Assembly (NCBI RefSeq): GCF_011075055.1
Contig: NC_058149.1
Span: forward strand, 4,408,449-4,472,448
DNA length: 64,000 bases
From: Mangifera indica
Lineage: Eukaryota > Streptophyta > Magnoliopsida > Sapindales > Anacardiaceae
Direction: 5' to 3'
Below are positions 10,632-23,135 of this stretch, in pieces. The number at the start of each line of letters is the position of its first letter. Position 1 is the first letter of the stretch. The translations under genes were made by a program, and so were the position numbers. Under the pieces are notes generated by a model that saw nothing but the letters and a program-made list of their open reading frames with translations, had not been told where the DNA came from and did no database searches.

Positions 10632-12000
10632 GGTCAGCTATATTTACCCTCTTCTCAAGAATACACAAGGAGATTAATTGTAAGCTTAGAGATTTCTTTT
10701 AGGTGGGGATTGGTCTTGAAAGAAATAAGGCCAAGGTCATTTAGGATGGTATTTATGCCCCTGAGGAAGGTGGGTTAGGCCTTACGAAGTGCAAGGATTA
10801 GAACAAGGTGGCAATAGCTAGGCATGTATGAAACCTTGTCCTTCTTGTTTGTAACTTTATTTTGGTGCATTGGATCAAAAGGGTAAGGTTAAAGGATAAA
10901 AGCTTATGGGAGGCTAAAGCCACTAGTAATTCCCCTTAGGTGTGGAAGAAGATATTAAAGTTAAAAGAAGAGGTGAGGAAGGAGATCAAGATCTAGGTTG
11001 GCAATGGTACAAGTCTACCTTTGGTTTGATAATTTCCCTTAGGTGTGCAAGAAGATATTAAAGTTAAAAGAAGAGGTGAGGAAAAAGATCAAGATCTAGG
11101 TTGGCAACCGTACAAGTCTACATGTGGTTTGATAATTGGCATAAGGATGACCTTTCTTATGGAGAAATATGGTGAATAACCTATTTATGATTTAGGTCTA
11201 TGAAGATATACTAAGGTCAGTTCCATTATCAAAGAAAATAGATGGTGTTGGACTAGCACTAAGTCGGCGGAGCTTATGGAGATAGAGGAAAATCTTGGTT
11301 ACCACTCTTTGGGCAATGAAGACTCGACAATATGGCTCCTCAACCCAGGAAAGGATTCACTTGTATTAGCATATGGGACAAGATTTAGGAGAGAAAGAGC
11401 TTGGTGTCATTAAGTCACATTATTTGGCACAAATTCACAATCCCGAGACAAGCCCTCATCACTTGGATTGCCATGAGAAAACAACTTGTCACAAAGGATA
11501 AGCTTGTTAGTTAGGGCAAGTTTACTAGTGCCACTTGTGTGCTTTGTAACATTGAAAAGGAGAACTTTAACCATCTTTTCTTCAAATATGACTTTAGCTA
11601 CACAATATGGAGTAGTGTCCTTACAGGTTATGGAAGGGTTTATTCCAAGCAAAGTTGGGAAAAGCTACATAGATAGAGTCTCCATGGAGTGGAAGGATAA
11701 ATCCCTTAAAAACTTTATTTGCAAGATTGGATTGGCTAGCACCATAAACAACATTTAAAGGAACGTAACAATCGCATCTTCACTTCTAAAGTCATGACAA
11801 AGGAAGCTTTGATCCTTAGAGTCAAAAGAGAGGTGAGAGACAAAGCTTTGAACATGACTAAGGTTCCTCTTTCCATTGAGAATTCTCATCTTGTTTCTAT
11901 TTGGCTCCTCCCTCATTGCACTTCAAAAAGGCTAGGGATTCTTATTCACCATGGGTTTAGCTCTCATGGTTGGTTTTCTTCTTTTAAGTGGTGGTGTGTT
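10632..12000 (+). pseudogene. LINE ORF2 C-terminal remnant
   Basis: Short open pieces separated by stops keep the order RT connection, GNG-like segment, zf-RVT and C-terminal Lys/Arg-rich end (RVKREVRDKALNMTK near 11830). The zf-RVT cysteines CxLC and the His of NHLFF are still readable at about 11535-11585. A segment near 10950-11110 is partly duplicated: the phrase GTGTGGAAGAAGATATTAAA recurs about 110 bp later with one change. It cannot encode a working protein. Confidence 0.75.
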
Positions 12001-12311
12001 GGTTTCATTGTGATGTTGTTTGTTGCTCTCGATTTACCCTAGGGGCTTGTCCTAGGTAAGCTTTTTGTTATTTGTTCTTGGTTGTTTGTTTTTGCTCTTG
12101 GAGTGTGGTAGGCTTCTTGGGTGTTATCTCTTTAGGCTTAAGTACATTATCTCCTTAAGAGGCCTTGGTTGGTTTGTTTGCTTGTTGCCTTGGTTGGTCT
12201 TCTTTGTCTCAACCTGATTTTGTGTCCTTGGCATGACTTCTTATTAACTTGAGGGTTTGTCCCATACTAAGGCTTTTTTGGTGTTAATAGAAAGTTTAAT
12301 TACCAAAAAAA

Positions 12312-12629
12312 GAACTCACCTTTGCAACCAAAGCCCTGATACTAAATTATGCATATATTAAGTGCAAAATATTGATTAAGTTGACCCTAGGGTTGGTTTA
12401 AGTGGTGAAGGGTCAAGAGTCATTCGCAAATGACCAAGGCTTGAGCGCCTTGAGCTTATTAGCAAACAACAAAAATGGCTTATTAGCAAACAACCAAGGT
12501 TTGAGTCTAGCATTTATTAGTTGGAGACGACAACGTGATGTACCACGATAAAGCATACCCCTGACTTGCTTGGTCTATAGTTACGGATCTAGGTAGCTAT
12601 GGGCCCCTGAGGTTTATTGCAAGCGTTCT
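12312..12629 (+). other. Unassigned spacer
   Basis: There is no gene or recognised repeat between the old LINE 3' end and E3. It holds short internal repeats (TTATTAGCAAACAAC occurs twice, near 12458 and 12480). It ends in GTTCT, the E3 target duplication. Confidence 0.6.
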
Positions 12630-13623
12630 TGATGTATTTTCGGCCACTTCTCCAACTTTAGCTTCCAAGTCTCTATCAAATCTTTATTTGGCTCCAGCCA
12701 CCATTGAGAATGAGGGAAAAGCTCCATGCAAGTCCAAAGAACCTTTGCCATCTCCAATTTCTCCCAACTTTACTTTTGGGTGCACTCTCATTACCTGCAT
12801 CCAAGGCCTTAATGAGATGGAAGCTTAAATGAGTCCAAGAAGCCAACTACAAGCCTACTTTGAAGCCTAAGTAGATGAGGCAGCAATCCATCACTTAAAT
12901 TGGAGCCCAAGATGCCATGAAGCCCATTTAGTTGAATTGCAACTAAAAAGGAAGCAAGTAACTTTAGTTGGTGGACATAGTTCCACCTTTTAAGGAAACG
13001 TTGTTTCCTTTTGTTAGTTTCTTCATTAATGTGGTATGGCCTTAGTTTAAATGAATGGCTAAGCTTAAATGAAGGGCAAAGCTTCCATGTCAAATTAATG
13101 CCCAATTTTTGCCGCCACTTGCTCTTGTATATGAAGTGGATTTTCACTTGTAAAAAGTTAGACTTCTTTGATAATGAAATTCTCAAGCAAAGCTTTGTAG
13201 CTTTCTTTATTTTGCTTCTTTCTTTATCTAATTCATCTTGGAGGAAGAATTGGTGGTGGAAAATCCCAAGGTTGGTGGAATTTTCCTTTATGCCTTGGTT
13301 AACTTTCTTGTTACCCTTAAAATCCAAAGTGTGAATGTGTGTTGTATGCCTTGGATACTGTTCACAGTGTATGATTTTGCCATTTTCAGATTTGCAAGCA
13401 AACTTTGAGACAAGTTTTGAATGCCTTGTTGATTGAGTTGTGATTGCTATCAAATACCATTAGAAAGCTCTTTGAATGCCCTTTCCAATGATCTATAATG
13501 TGTATGATTTGGAGGTTGTTTGATTGGTTAAAATTGAAAGACAAAGTGCTGCTGTGCCATATGAACAATAATTTCCAAATTTGAGTTTATGTGTTGTTGC
13601 ATTGTCTTGATGGAAATACACCA
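12630..13623 (+). repeat. E3 5' LTR
   Basis: 994 bp, from TGATGTATTTTCGG to AATACACCA. It is followed by the primer-binding site. It encodes the same C-terminal tail as the 3' LTR (NFTFGCTLITCIQGLNEME at about 12768-12825). A run CTCTTGTATATGAAG near 13120 is the TATA candidate. Confidence 0.9.
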
Positions 13624-13625
13624 TT

Positions 13626-13637
13626 TGGTATTAGAGC
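13626..13637 (+). other. E3 primer-binding site
   Basis: TGGTATTAGAGC matches the initiator tRNA-Met complement with one C to T change and lies two bases after the LTR. Confidence 0.75.
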
Positions 13638-13827
13638 CTAGGTTGTTTGTGTGATTTGTTGACTGATTTCTACCTCTCGGAATTCACTGTTTACTACAAA
13701 ATTACTGTTCACAAAACCTTAATTTGCCTTAAACACAAACCTTCCTTAACCTAAACACTTACCAACACTCACCCCAACCCTTAAACACTTATAACCATTA
13801 ACCTTTACCTACTAGCCATTACCAAAA

Positions 13828-16800
13828 ATGTCCCATAAGAGAACTTCATCCTCATCCTCCTCACTTTCTCATCCTTGGGAATTTGCCCACATGACATTAA
13901 AAGAAGAGGTCAAAGGAGAACTTAAGACCATTAAGGACCAAATGAATCAAATGATGCAAATGATGAGAGACTTGACCCTCACTCAAAGTCGGGCACCCTT
14001 ATCACAGCCCCAAACTTCAACACAAAGCCAAATACCCCCTCCTCCACCTCACCCAACCCAACTACATCAACCAAGAAGACATATTAGACCTTCATTTCCT
14101 CCTCCTAGACATCATAGGGAGGAATTGATGCTTCATGATTATTCAAGTGAGGAAGAACAAGAGAGGCCACCTAGGAGAGAAAAGGATGATGATAGGGGTT
14201 TAAGGATTGAAATTTCGAAATCGAAGGGAGCATGAGTCCGGATGATTTTGTTGATTGGTTACATGCTATTGAGAGAGTTTTTTAATATAAAGGCTATTCG
14301 GATGAGAAGAAATGTAAATTTGCCATCTTGAAATTCAAGGATTATGCATCCTTGTGGTGGGAAAATCTTAAGAAGCAAAGGGAAAGGGATGGTAAAGAGA
14401 GAGTGAGATCTTGGGAGAAACTAAAGAAGCTTATGAAGAGAAGATTCCTTTCGAACAACCATAAACAAGATTTTTACCTCAAGCTACACACCCTTAAGCA
14501 AAGAAGTGATGGAGTAAAGCATTACATAAGGGAGTTTGAGAAGCTATTAATGAGAAGTGAGCTACCGGAAGTGAAAAAGCAAACCATTGTAAGATTCATT
14601 GGTGGTTTAAACCAAGACATTACTCATGTTATAGAATTGCAACCATATTGCACCTTTGAAGATGTTTGTAAGTTGGCTATTAAAGTGGAGAAGCAAAAGA
14701 AGGCCATGAAGTCTACTATTGCCAAGCCATTTACCAAGGAGACTTCATTCTCCAAAAGTCCTCCTTTCAACAAGGGAACCACCTTTCAAAAGGGTTCCTC
14801 ATCCAACTATAAGGCTGTCGAAATCACTTCCAAGGAGAAAGGGAAAGAAAAAGTGGTAGAACCTAGCAAGAACAAACCAATTATGGGAAAACTTGATCTC
14901 TCCAATAAAAAGTGCTTCAAATGCCAAGGCTATGGACACTTCCAAGCCGAATGCCCAAATAGAAGAACTTTGTCATTGATGGAGATTCAAGCTATTGAAG
15001 AATCTCTTCAAGAAGATGAAGAAAATGTAGATTATGGCCATAAAGATGGAGCTGCCGAAGAAGAAGAAGAGGAGGTTATGCAAAGGGCTGATGAAGGAGA
15101 GATGTTAGTGATTAGAAGAGCATTGCATTCCAAGTCCTTTCCATATGAGGAACAAAGGCTCCAAATTTTCCAATCAAGATGCACCATTGGAGGCAAGGTG
15201 TGTTCTTTGATTATAAATAGTGGAAGTTGTGCAAATGTGGTTTCATCTACATTAGTGGAGAAACTTGGATTGTCTATCATACCTCATCCTCAACCATATA
15301 AGCTCCAATGGTTGAGCAATGGGACCAGCCTCCAAGTAGCCAAACAAGTACTTGTTTCCTTCTCCATTGGTAAGCATTACCAAGATGAGATTGTGTGTGA
15401 TGTAGTTCCCATGGATGCATGCCATTTGTTGCTAGGGAGACCTTGGCATTTTGATAGAGAAGTAACTCATAATGGTAAAAAGAACACTTATTCCTTCAAA
15501 TTCAAGGGGAAGACCATTACTTTGCTACCTCTTAGCCCCCAAGAAGCTAATAAGGCTATCAAAGGGAAAGGAGTGAGAAGGGAGAGTATGTATATGAATG
15601 GGCAGCAAGTAGAAAAGGCTCTTTTGAGTTTGTAACCTGTCTTTGCATTACTTATACTTGAAGAGGAGCTCAAACATGAGAAGAAAGAAGCCCATCCCTT
15701 AGTTCAATCTTTCTTGGCCGAATTTGAAGATGTGTTCCCACTAGAGATTCCATCCAGCCTCCCTCCTATAAGAGGCATTGAGCATCAAATTGACTTGGTC
15801 CCAGGTGCACCATTGCCTAATAGGCCAACCTATAGATGCAATCCCATAGAGACTAAAGAGTTGTAAAGGCAAGTGGAAGAATTGATTGAAAAAGGCTTTG
15901 TAAAGCCTAGCATGAGTCCATGTTCCGTTCTAGCCCTACTTGTTCCTAAGAAAGATGGCTCATATAGGATGTGTGTGGATAGTAGAGCCATTAACAATAT
16001 AACCATCAAGTATAGGTATCCCATCCCTAGACTTGATGACATGCTTGATGAGTTACATGGTGCTTGTGTCTTCTCCAAAATTGATATAAGGAGTGGCTAC
16101 CATCAAATAAGGATGAAAGAAGGAGATGAATGGAAGACAGCTTTCAAGACTAAGGGAGGCTTATATGAATGGTTGGTTATGCCCTTTGGCCTTTCAAATG
16201 CTCCAAGCACTTTCATGAGGCTTATGAATGAGGTACTAAAACCTTACATTGGTGCATTTGTTGTTGTTTATTTTGATGACATATTAGTATATAGCGAAAC
16301 TCTTGATGATCATGTCTTGCATTTGAGAAGTGTTTTTGATGTGTTGAGGAAAAATAAGTTATATGCAAAAGAAGAGAAGTGTGAATTCTTTGTAGACCAA
16401 GTTGTGTTCCTTGGATATATAGTTTCTAAGGATGGCATTCAAGTAGATCAATCCAAGGTAGATGACATTAAAACTTGGCCCCAACCAAAGACTCTCACTG
16501 AAGTTAGAAGCTTCCACAGCCTTGCTTCTTTTTATAGGCGTTTGTGCCTAATTTTAGCACTCTTATGGCTCTCATCACTGAATGTATGAAGAAAAATGGG
16601 TTTGAATGGGCCATGACAGCCTCCAAAGCATTTGAAGAGGTTAAAAAGAAGTTATGTGAAGCCCACATACTTGTTTTACCTGATTTTGATAAGGTATTTG
16701 AAATAGAATGTGATGCAAGTGGAGTTGGCATTGGGGTAGTCCTAACTCAAGCCAAAAGGCCAATTGCTTACTTTAGTGAGAAGCTCAATGAGTCCAAGAG

Positions 16801-18453
16801 AAGATACTCCACCTATGACAAAGAATTCTATGCAATTGTTAGAGCCCTTGATCATTGGAGTCATTACCTAAGGCCTAAACAATTTGTGCTTCATTCCGAT
16901 CGCCAAGCCTTGAAGTTTCTTAGTAGCCAACATAAGATAAGTTCAAGGCATGCTAAATAGGTGGAATTCCTCCAGTCTTTCTCCTTTGTTTCAGCATATA
17001 AACAAGGTTCTTCTAATGTAGTTGCCGATGCTCTTTCAAGAAGGCATTACTTGTTATCCATTCTTGATGCAAGAGGCGCATATGAAGACTATTCTGTCCA
17101 TGATGGTTTTTTTTTCAAAGGAGCTAAATTATGCATCCCTAAGAGCTCTTTTAGGGAACTTCTTATTAGGGAGACACATGGTGGTGGATCAGCAGGTCAT
17201 TTTGGCATAAATAAGACATTAGATATGCTTAAAGAGCATTTCTATTGGCCTAAGATGGTGAGTGATGTCCAAGCCATTATTGTAGGGTGTGGCACATCAA
17301 AGGTCCAAGTCTCATTTCAAACCTGGTCCTTACATGTCTTTACCTATTCCGGAGCAACCATAGGAGGATCTTAGCATGGATTTTATTGTGGCTCTTCCAA
17401 GAACTCAAAGGGGAAAGGATGCTATAATGGTGGTAGTAGATAGATTCTCTAAAATGGCCCACTTTCATCCCTTGTTCCAAGACTGAAGATGCTAGCAAGG
17501 TGGCTGAATTGTTCTTCAAGGAAGTGGTGAGGCTACATGGAATTCCAAGAACCATAGTTTCGGATCGAGACACCAAGTTCTTAAGCCACTTTTGGAGGAC
17601 ATTATGGAGCAAAATGGGAACCAAGCTTATGTTTAGCACCTCTCATCACCATCAAACCGATGGTCAAACCGAAGTAACTAATAGGACTTTGGGAACAATC
17701 TTGAGGACTTTGGTTAACAAGCACTTCAGGGATTGGGACTTAAAGATTACTCAAGCTGAATTTTCCTATAATAGGAGTCTAAGCGCAACAACCAACCACT
17801 CTCCGTTTGAGGTAGTCTATGGCCTTAATCCCTTAACTCCTTTGGATCTAACTTCCTTACCTCTTGATGTGCAAGTTCACAAGGATGCCAAGGAGAAAGC
17901 TGCTGCCATGAAGAAGCTCCATGAAACCATCAAATTTCAAATCATGAAGGCTAATAAAGCTCACAAGAGGAAGATCAACAAGCATAGGAAGCCATCCATT
18001 TTCAAACCGGGTGACTTGGTTTAGGTGCATTTGAGAAAAAAGAGATTTCTAAGCAAAAGGAGGAGTAAGCTAGCTCCAAGGGCTGATGGACCATTTGAAG
18101 TGCTTAAGAGGGTGAATGACAATGCATACAAGGTGAATCTTCCGGATGAAATGGGAGGAGTCTCAACCACCTTCAACGTTGGAGATCTTTCATCATACAT
18201 GGAGGATGGTCACCTTGAGGACTTGAGGGCAAGTCCTTCCCAACTCGAGGGGGATGATGTATTTTCGGCCACTTCTCCAACTTTAGCTTCCAAGTCTCTA
18301 TCAAATCTTCATTTGGCTTCAGCCACCATTGAGAATGAGGGAAAAGCTCCATGCAAGTCCAAAGAACCTTTGCCATCTCTAATTTCGCCCAACTTTACTT
18401 TTGGGTGCACTCTCATTATCTGCATCCAAGGCCTTAATGAGATAGAAGCTTAA
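13828..18453 (+). pseudogene. E3 gag-pol with several nonsense codons
   Basis: The frame starts at the ATG of MSHKRTSSSSSS. Gag follows to about 14700, then the knuckle CFKCQGYGHFQAEC (about 14910), protease LIINSGSCANV (D of DSG changed to N) and RT with [11 protein letters not shown] (about 16265). RNase H has [10 protein letters not shown], and integrase has the HGGGSAGHFG zinc-finger start and the SDRDTKF and DGQTEVTNR blocks. Breaks include a frameshift near 14220, TAA at 15633 and 15864 (from CAA), TAG at 16958 and 18022 (from TGG), a 1 bp loss near 16540 and a loss of about 90 bp at 17072. The frame reads on into the 3' LTR. Confidence 0.9.
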
Positions 18454-19233
18454 ATGAGTCCAAGAAGCCAACTACAAGCCCACTTTGAAGCCTAAGTAGA
18501 TGAGGCAGCCATCCATCACTTAAATTGGAGCCCAAGATGCCATGAAGCCCATTTAGTTGAATTGCAACTAAAAAGGAAGCAAGTAACTTTAGTTGGTGGA
18601 CATAGTTCCACCTTTTAAGGAAAAGTTGTTCCCTTTCGTTAGTTTCTTCATTAATGTGGTATGGCCTTAGTTTAAATGAATGGCTAAGCATAAATGAAGG
18701 GCAAAGCTTCCATGTAAAATTAATGCCCAATTTTTGCCGCCACTTGCTCTTGTATATGAAGTGGATTTTCACTTGTAAAAAGTTAGACTTCTTTGATAAT
18801 GAAATTCTCAAGCAAAACTTTGTAGCTTTCTTTATTTTGCTTCTTCCTTTATCCAATTCATCTTGGAGGAAGAATTGGTGGTGGAAGATCCCAAGGTTGG
18901 TGGAATTTTCCTTTATGCCTTGGTTAACTTTCTTGTTACCCTTGAAATCCAAAGTGTGAATGTGTGTTGTATGCCTCGGATACTGTTCACAGTGTATGAT
19001 TTTGCCAGCAAACTTTGAGACAAGTTTTGAATGCCTTGTTGATTGAGTTGTGATTGCTATTATATACCATTAGAAAGCTCTTTGAATGCCCTTTCCAATG
19101 ATCTATAATTTGTATGATTTGAAGGTTGTTTGATTGGTTAAAATTGAAAGACAAAGTGCTGCTATGCCATATGAACAATAATTTCCAGATTTGAGTTTGT
19201 GTGTTGTTGCATTGTCTTGATGGAAATACACTA
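18255..19233 (+). repeat. E3 3' LTR
   Basis: 979 bp, preceded by the purine tract CGAGGGGGA and ended by CACTA, a mutated CACCA. It differs from the 5' LTR by scattered substitutions and a small deletion near 19005 (AGATTTGCA lost), so E3 is older than E2. The first ~200 bp encode the gag-pol tail. Confidence 0.9.
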
Positions 19234-19238
19234 GTTCT

Positions 19239-20079
19239 TGGGTAAACAAAAAATATATATATTGATTAAGTTTTAGGTGAGTTAAACCACTAGAATTCCG
19301 ATTATGTTTAGCTTAAAGTTCGACCAACCAAGAAGAAATATGCACACAAGTAATGGCTTTCTAAGAATGACCTAAAATGCTTCCAAGGCTTAAAGGCTGA
19401 TCCACAGACTAAGGAATACACCACTTATGTCCGGTCAAGGAAAAGAAAGGATAAGGGTACAAGTATTTTGAAGAATACTTAAGACAATTTTCATTCATGC
19501 AAGGTAAAGGAGTTACAATGAGTTTCTAACCTTTATAAAGGCTTAAAAATACATTAAACTTAACTAATTCTGAATCCAAATGATAATAAAATAAGGCCTT
19601 GAGAGACTCATCCCAAATAACATTAGATTTTATGACATGCTCAAAAGGGAAAGGAGACAAGAGGCTGCACAAGGTAACATCCTTTCCCTTGCCAAATTGG
19701 GTAATTCTTGAGCTCACCAATTGTCATCTTTGTCTCCTTCATTAAAGCTTTTTTTGACTTACTTGTAATTCCCATGATGAGCTAATATGCTGCTAATAGA
19801 GTTCAATTACACATAAACACTAAAACATAATTTAATTAGATACACAAATAACTCCATTGGGCCTATGTACTAGTCTTGGACCTAAGTGATCAAGTTGCAC
19901 CCAAATGAAAGACTTGAGCCCGTTGAAGCTTGAAAGGCCAAATGGTAAGGAGGATGAGCTTGGGCTTAGGCTTGGACTTGTTTGTCGAAGCTTGAAGTGT
20001 TGGAGCTTGATTGTTGAGTATGGGCTAAATTCTTATCAGGTGAGTCCTCAAATTATGCTCAGTGTGAAGGGAAGGGGGA
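19239..20079 (+). other. Unassigned AT-rich spacer
   Basis: I see no gene here. The stretch is non-coding in all frames beyond chance lengths. It shows no match to the LTR or LINE families in this window. Phrases such as CAATTACACATAAACAC near 19805 resemble LTR-type sequence in composition only. It may be an old unclassified LTR or host intergenic DNA. Confidence 0.5.
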
Positions 20080-20237
20080 ATAAGAATAGTTTGATTCGCT
20101 TGCAATGGTGCTTTTGGTGGTAAACTCAAGGTTGATAAGATGGATTTCAAGAAGGAAAATGGTGGATTAAAGAATAAATCTTAGAGGAAGAAGATGGCTA
20201 AACAAAAGAGGGTTGCTTCTTTCTATTCATCTTCCAA

Positions 20238-20636
20238 ATGACCACTTTTGCTTACTGAAACATAAGGGGTATCAATGTCCCTATCAAACAAAGAGAGGAT
20301 ACGCATTTTATTTTGTAAAAATAAAATTGATTTTATAGCTGTAGTTGAAACCGATGTTAGGAATATTAATGTAACTAAGGTTTGTCATAGTATTTGGGAT
20401 GATTAGGATTATTGCATAAATAATGAGAATGGCTCAGTTGGGAGAATTTGGATAGGCTAGAATAAGTCTCTTTTTAAAGTTAATGTTAGAATTGGAAAAT
20501 GCTCTATTCAAGCATTATGATGTTTTGGCTTGGTAAAAGAATACCACCATAGCTTTGTCTATTGCTTATAGCAGCAACAATCCTATAGAGAGGAAAGAAT
20601 TATGGAGACACATTACTAGTTACTCTCATCAGGTTC
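20238..20636 (+). pseudogene. LINE ORF2 endonuclease start, decayed
   Basis: The ATG at 20238 overlaps the ORF1 stop as ATGA, as in L8. The reading after it matches the L8 endonuclease (AVVETDV for AVLETKV, near 20340; NENGSVGRIWIG near 20430; LWRHITSYSHQ near 20600). Stops interrupt it, for example in the fourth to eighth codons. The remaining endonuclease part sits at 21964-22034, beyond the solo LTR. Confidence 0.7.
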
Positions 20637-21958
20637 TGATGCATATTCGACCACCTCTTCACTTTCGGCCTCTAAACCTCCCCCAAGCCTACTTACCACA
20701 GAAGAAGCTGAGCATGAATTTCTAGCAATGCACCAGCCTAAGGATATCAACCTTCTTCATTTTTGGCCCAAAACCACTTTTGGGTATAATCTCATTACAT
20801 GCACCCAAGGTCCAAGTAAATAGTTTGCTCCAATTGATCCAAAAGTGCAACTTTTGGAGCCCATTATTGGCCTAAACGTCCAAGACTCCTTTTTGAAGTC
20901 CAAAGAACTCAAAGTATGCCTTTAATTGGTTTTGAACTAGAAGAGAAAATGGTTGTCTTAGTTAGGAAACAAGTTTCCTACATTTAAAGAAAATGTGCAC
21001 TATTTTGTCTTGTATTCATTAATTTGGGTATGGGTATGGGTTTAGTTTATGATGGATGGCTTAGCATATATTAGGGATTTTAGTTGATTTTATATTAATT
21101 TTGTTGACCAAAGTGTATCATTGCCAACTATGCCTGCCATATAAAGGGGTGGGCCTTCATTTGTAATTTTTGGTTGACATTTGAATGAAACTTGAACTAA
21201 AGCATTGAAGCTTTTTCCTCATTTTACTTTATCCAATCATCTTGGTGGAAGATTGGTGGTGGAAGACCCCAAGGTTGGTGGATCTCTTTCCTTTATGCCT
21301 TGGTTTTCATTAGTGTGCTTCCTAGAATCCAAATTACATGCATGTGAAGGTTTTTCAATCCTATAGCAGAGAGTTGCAGCATAATTACCATTTCTGCCAC
21401 TGCATTCTACTTGTGATTTGATTGCCTTATGCTATACAAATTGTGTACGTTCATAGCTTGAAAGAAAGCTTATTGTGTTGTGATTATGATGAAATGAATT
21501 CGGTTGGATTTGGAGTTGATTTGGTTGGATAAATTGCAAGAACAAAAAAACTGCACATATCACATGAATAGTGAAAACAATTTTTTATTCTTTGATTTCT
21601 TTTTTTTTTTTGGTAAGTAATGATTTTATACCAAAGAGAAAGGATGTACAAATGGCTTATCTAGGACAAAGCCCCTAGATTAAGCCTAACACAAGCATAC
21701 CTAGGACAAGCCCCTAGGTTATGCCGAAACACCAAGAAAACACAAGCAATACGCAAATAATGGTACATAGAGAAACAAAGCTACAACACAAATACAAACT
21801 CACTAAATAGAGTACAATCACAAGTGGACCGAACACCATTATATGTCCACTCAAATATTGCATAAGGGATACCCCAATTGTTTGCAATTGACACATTTTC
21901 ACTAGACTTGTTTACAATTCTTTGATTTCTTGTTGCATGTTTGGATAAATATGCACCA
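20637..21958 (+). repeat. Solo gypsy LTR with target duplication
   Basis: It runs from TGATGCATATTCG to ATATGCACCA and is flanked on both sides by GGTTC (20632-20636 and 21959-21963). Removing it rejoins the LINE endonuclease. It encodes the tail FWPKTTFGYNLITCTQGPSK, ending in TAG at about 20821. A TATA candidate CATATAAAGGGG is at about 21141. It is interrupted by a short LINE at 21602-21916. Confidence 0.9.
21602..21916 (-). mobile_element. Severely 5'-truncated LINE
   Basis: A T run opens it on the plus strand (the A tail on minus), followed by the conserved GGTAAGTAATGATTTTATACC and the paired hairpins at about 21660-21720. It ends after only about 315 bp, at the C-terminal end of ORF2. 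The duplication ATTCTTTGATTTCTT flanks it (21587-21601 and 21917-21931). Confidence 0.9.
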
Positions 21959-22034
21959 GGTTCATTCTACCTCTTGGTTAATCCTTGAGGATTTCAATGC
22001 CATTAGGGCCCTTATGAGAAAATTGGTAGAGCCA

Positions 22035-22541
22035 TGATATGGATTTGGCCCATATTCTATAATCAAGCTCCACACTTCAAGTTCTAACAACCATGTCCAA
22101 ACCCCTTCTCATTCTCCATGCAATTCAAGCCTCATTCTCCAATAGGTTCAATCACTCAATTAGGTGTGATTTACTCACTTGGGTCTAAGAATAGCATCCA
22201 AGCCTAATAGAGTTATTTCTTTGCTTAATTGATTGTGCTAAGTTCTATTGCTTCATGTATCAAGGTTACACATCATTGAATTAAAAACTTGTTTTGTTGC
22301 TTGAGCAATCTTGATCCTTTATCCATTATCTTTATTGGCCAAAGTTTGGTGGTGGAACCACTTGGGTGGTGGGTTGTCCTTTAAGCCTTGGGTATTTGTT
22401 GGTCAAATATCTTGTTATTCTTTGCGTTGCTTACTTTCTATCTCGTACGCTAGTCTTGGTCGAAACTTGCATGAGAAACACTAGAGGTTGAATTGGTTAA
22501 CTCACTTTAATTTCAACTATATTTTAACTTGGAGCACATCA
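22035..22541 (+). repeat. LTR-D, 5' LTR of element D
   Basis: About 507 bp, from TGATATGGATTTGG to GGAGCACATCA. It is followed by a primer-binding site at 22544-22555 (TGGTATTAGAGC, one change from the tRNA-Met match). Its interior (GGTGGTGGGTTGTCCTTTAAG) is distantly like the family B LTR. No partner LTR is found in the window. Confidence 0.75.
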
Positions 22542-22774
22542 TTTGGTATTAGAGCTTAAGTTGCAAAGGTGAGTTTCTTGACTTGTTGTCGGAAATCATT
22601 TGGCCAATTTATGTGTTGAAATTTCTTTGTGTGCATTCTTCTTCTACTATATCTTTCTACCTACTTATTAGCCTAAACACCATCCTTATATCACCTTTTT
22701 TCTTGACTAAAAAATACTACACATTACCATACACAAACTCTTACACAAAAAACTATCCAAGCCTAGATGCATCC
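22542..22774 (+). other. Element D primer site and leader
   Basis: It starts with the primer-binding site and continues as a pyrimidine-rich leader ending in ...AACTATCCAAGCC. It is cut at 22775 by an LTR insertion. The leader appears to resume at 27586-27652 just before the gag ATG. Confidence 0.6.
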
Positions 22775-23135
22775 TGAAGTATCTACGGGTCCTTCTCTAT
22801 TTTTGGGCTCCACATCCTCCTCAAGTCACCATGCTGCCCAAGAAGCTAAGATGAATGAATTTCCAGCAACATACAAGCCCAAGGATACAATACCTCTTCA
22901 ATTTTGGTCCAAATCCATCTTTGGGTTTAGCCTCCTTAAGTGGACTCAAAACCCACTTGTATAATTGCTTCAATTGGTCCAAAAGTACAACTTTTGAAGT
23001 ATACTATTGTCCCAAACGTCTAAGACTCCTTTTTGAAGCCCAAAGAACTCAAAGTATGCCTTTAGTTGGTTTTGAACTATAAGAGAAGGTGGTTGCCTTA
23101 GTTAGGAAACACGTTTCCTACATTTAAGGAAAAAG

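Larger units (their letters stand above)
9420..12311 (+). mobile_element. Old LINE, RT C-terminal part to 3' end
   Basis: The plus strand holds FPFKYLGVPMIDSKLTYNDC at 9490-9560 (RT thumb region), then a solo LTR. After it come EEGGLGLTKCKD at about 10760, a zf-RVT block with ALITWIAMRKQLVTKDKL and CVLCNIEKENFNHLFF (11450-11590), and a 3' UTR with CCTAGGGGCTTGTCCTAGG at 12038. It ends in TTACC plus a short A run at 12304-12311. Many stops show great age. It has no endonuclease or RT core in this orientation, so it is 5'-truncated or 5'-inverted. Confidence 0.85.
12630..19233 (+). mobile_element. Ty3/gypsy E3 (family B), complete, decayed
   Basis: Both LTRs are present (12630-13623 and 18255-19233), with a 5 bp target duplication GTTCT at 12625-12629 and 19234-19238. 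The internal part carries a primer-binding site, leader, full gag-pol and a purine tract GAGGGGGA. Relative to E2 it has a deletion of about 90 bp near 17072, small indels and several nonsense changes, so it is non-functional. Confidence 0.93.
20080..22034 (+). mobile_element. LINE relic (ORF1 end, ORF2 start), twice interrupted
   Basis: The plus strand keeps GAFGGKLKVDKMDFKKENGG at about 20107-20166, matching the ORF1 C-terminus of L8. Next come an ATGACC junction at 20238 and a decayed endonuclease to 20636. After the solo LTR it resumes with SWLILEDFNAIR at 21970-22010. It ends where LTR-D starts. Both flanking ends are lost. Confidence 0.8.

Noticed and set aside
12380..12520. A-box-like TGGTTTAAGTGG and B-box-like GGTTTGAGTC, suggesting a SINE or tRNA
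   Set aside because: The boxes are about 110 bases apart against the usual 30-60, the B box has a mismatch, and no tRNA fold or SINE tail is seen.
12809..13453. A 214-codon minus-strand open frame in the E3 5' LTR, with a similar one at 18434-18952
   Set aside because: It lies antisense in an LTR and is shared only because the LTRs are copies. It shows no motif and no recognisable start context.
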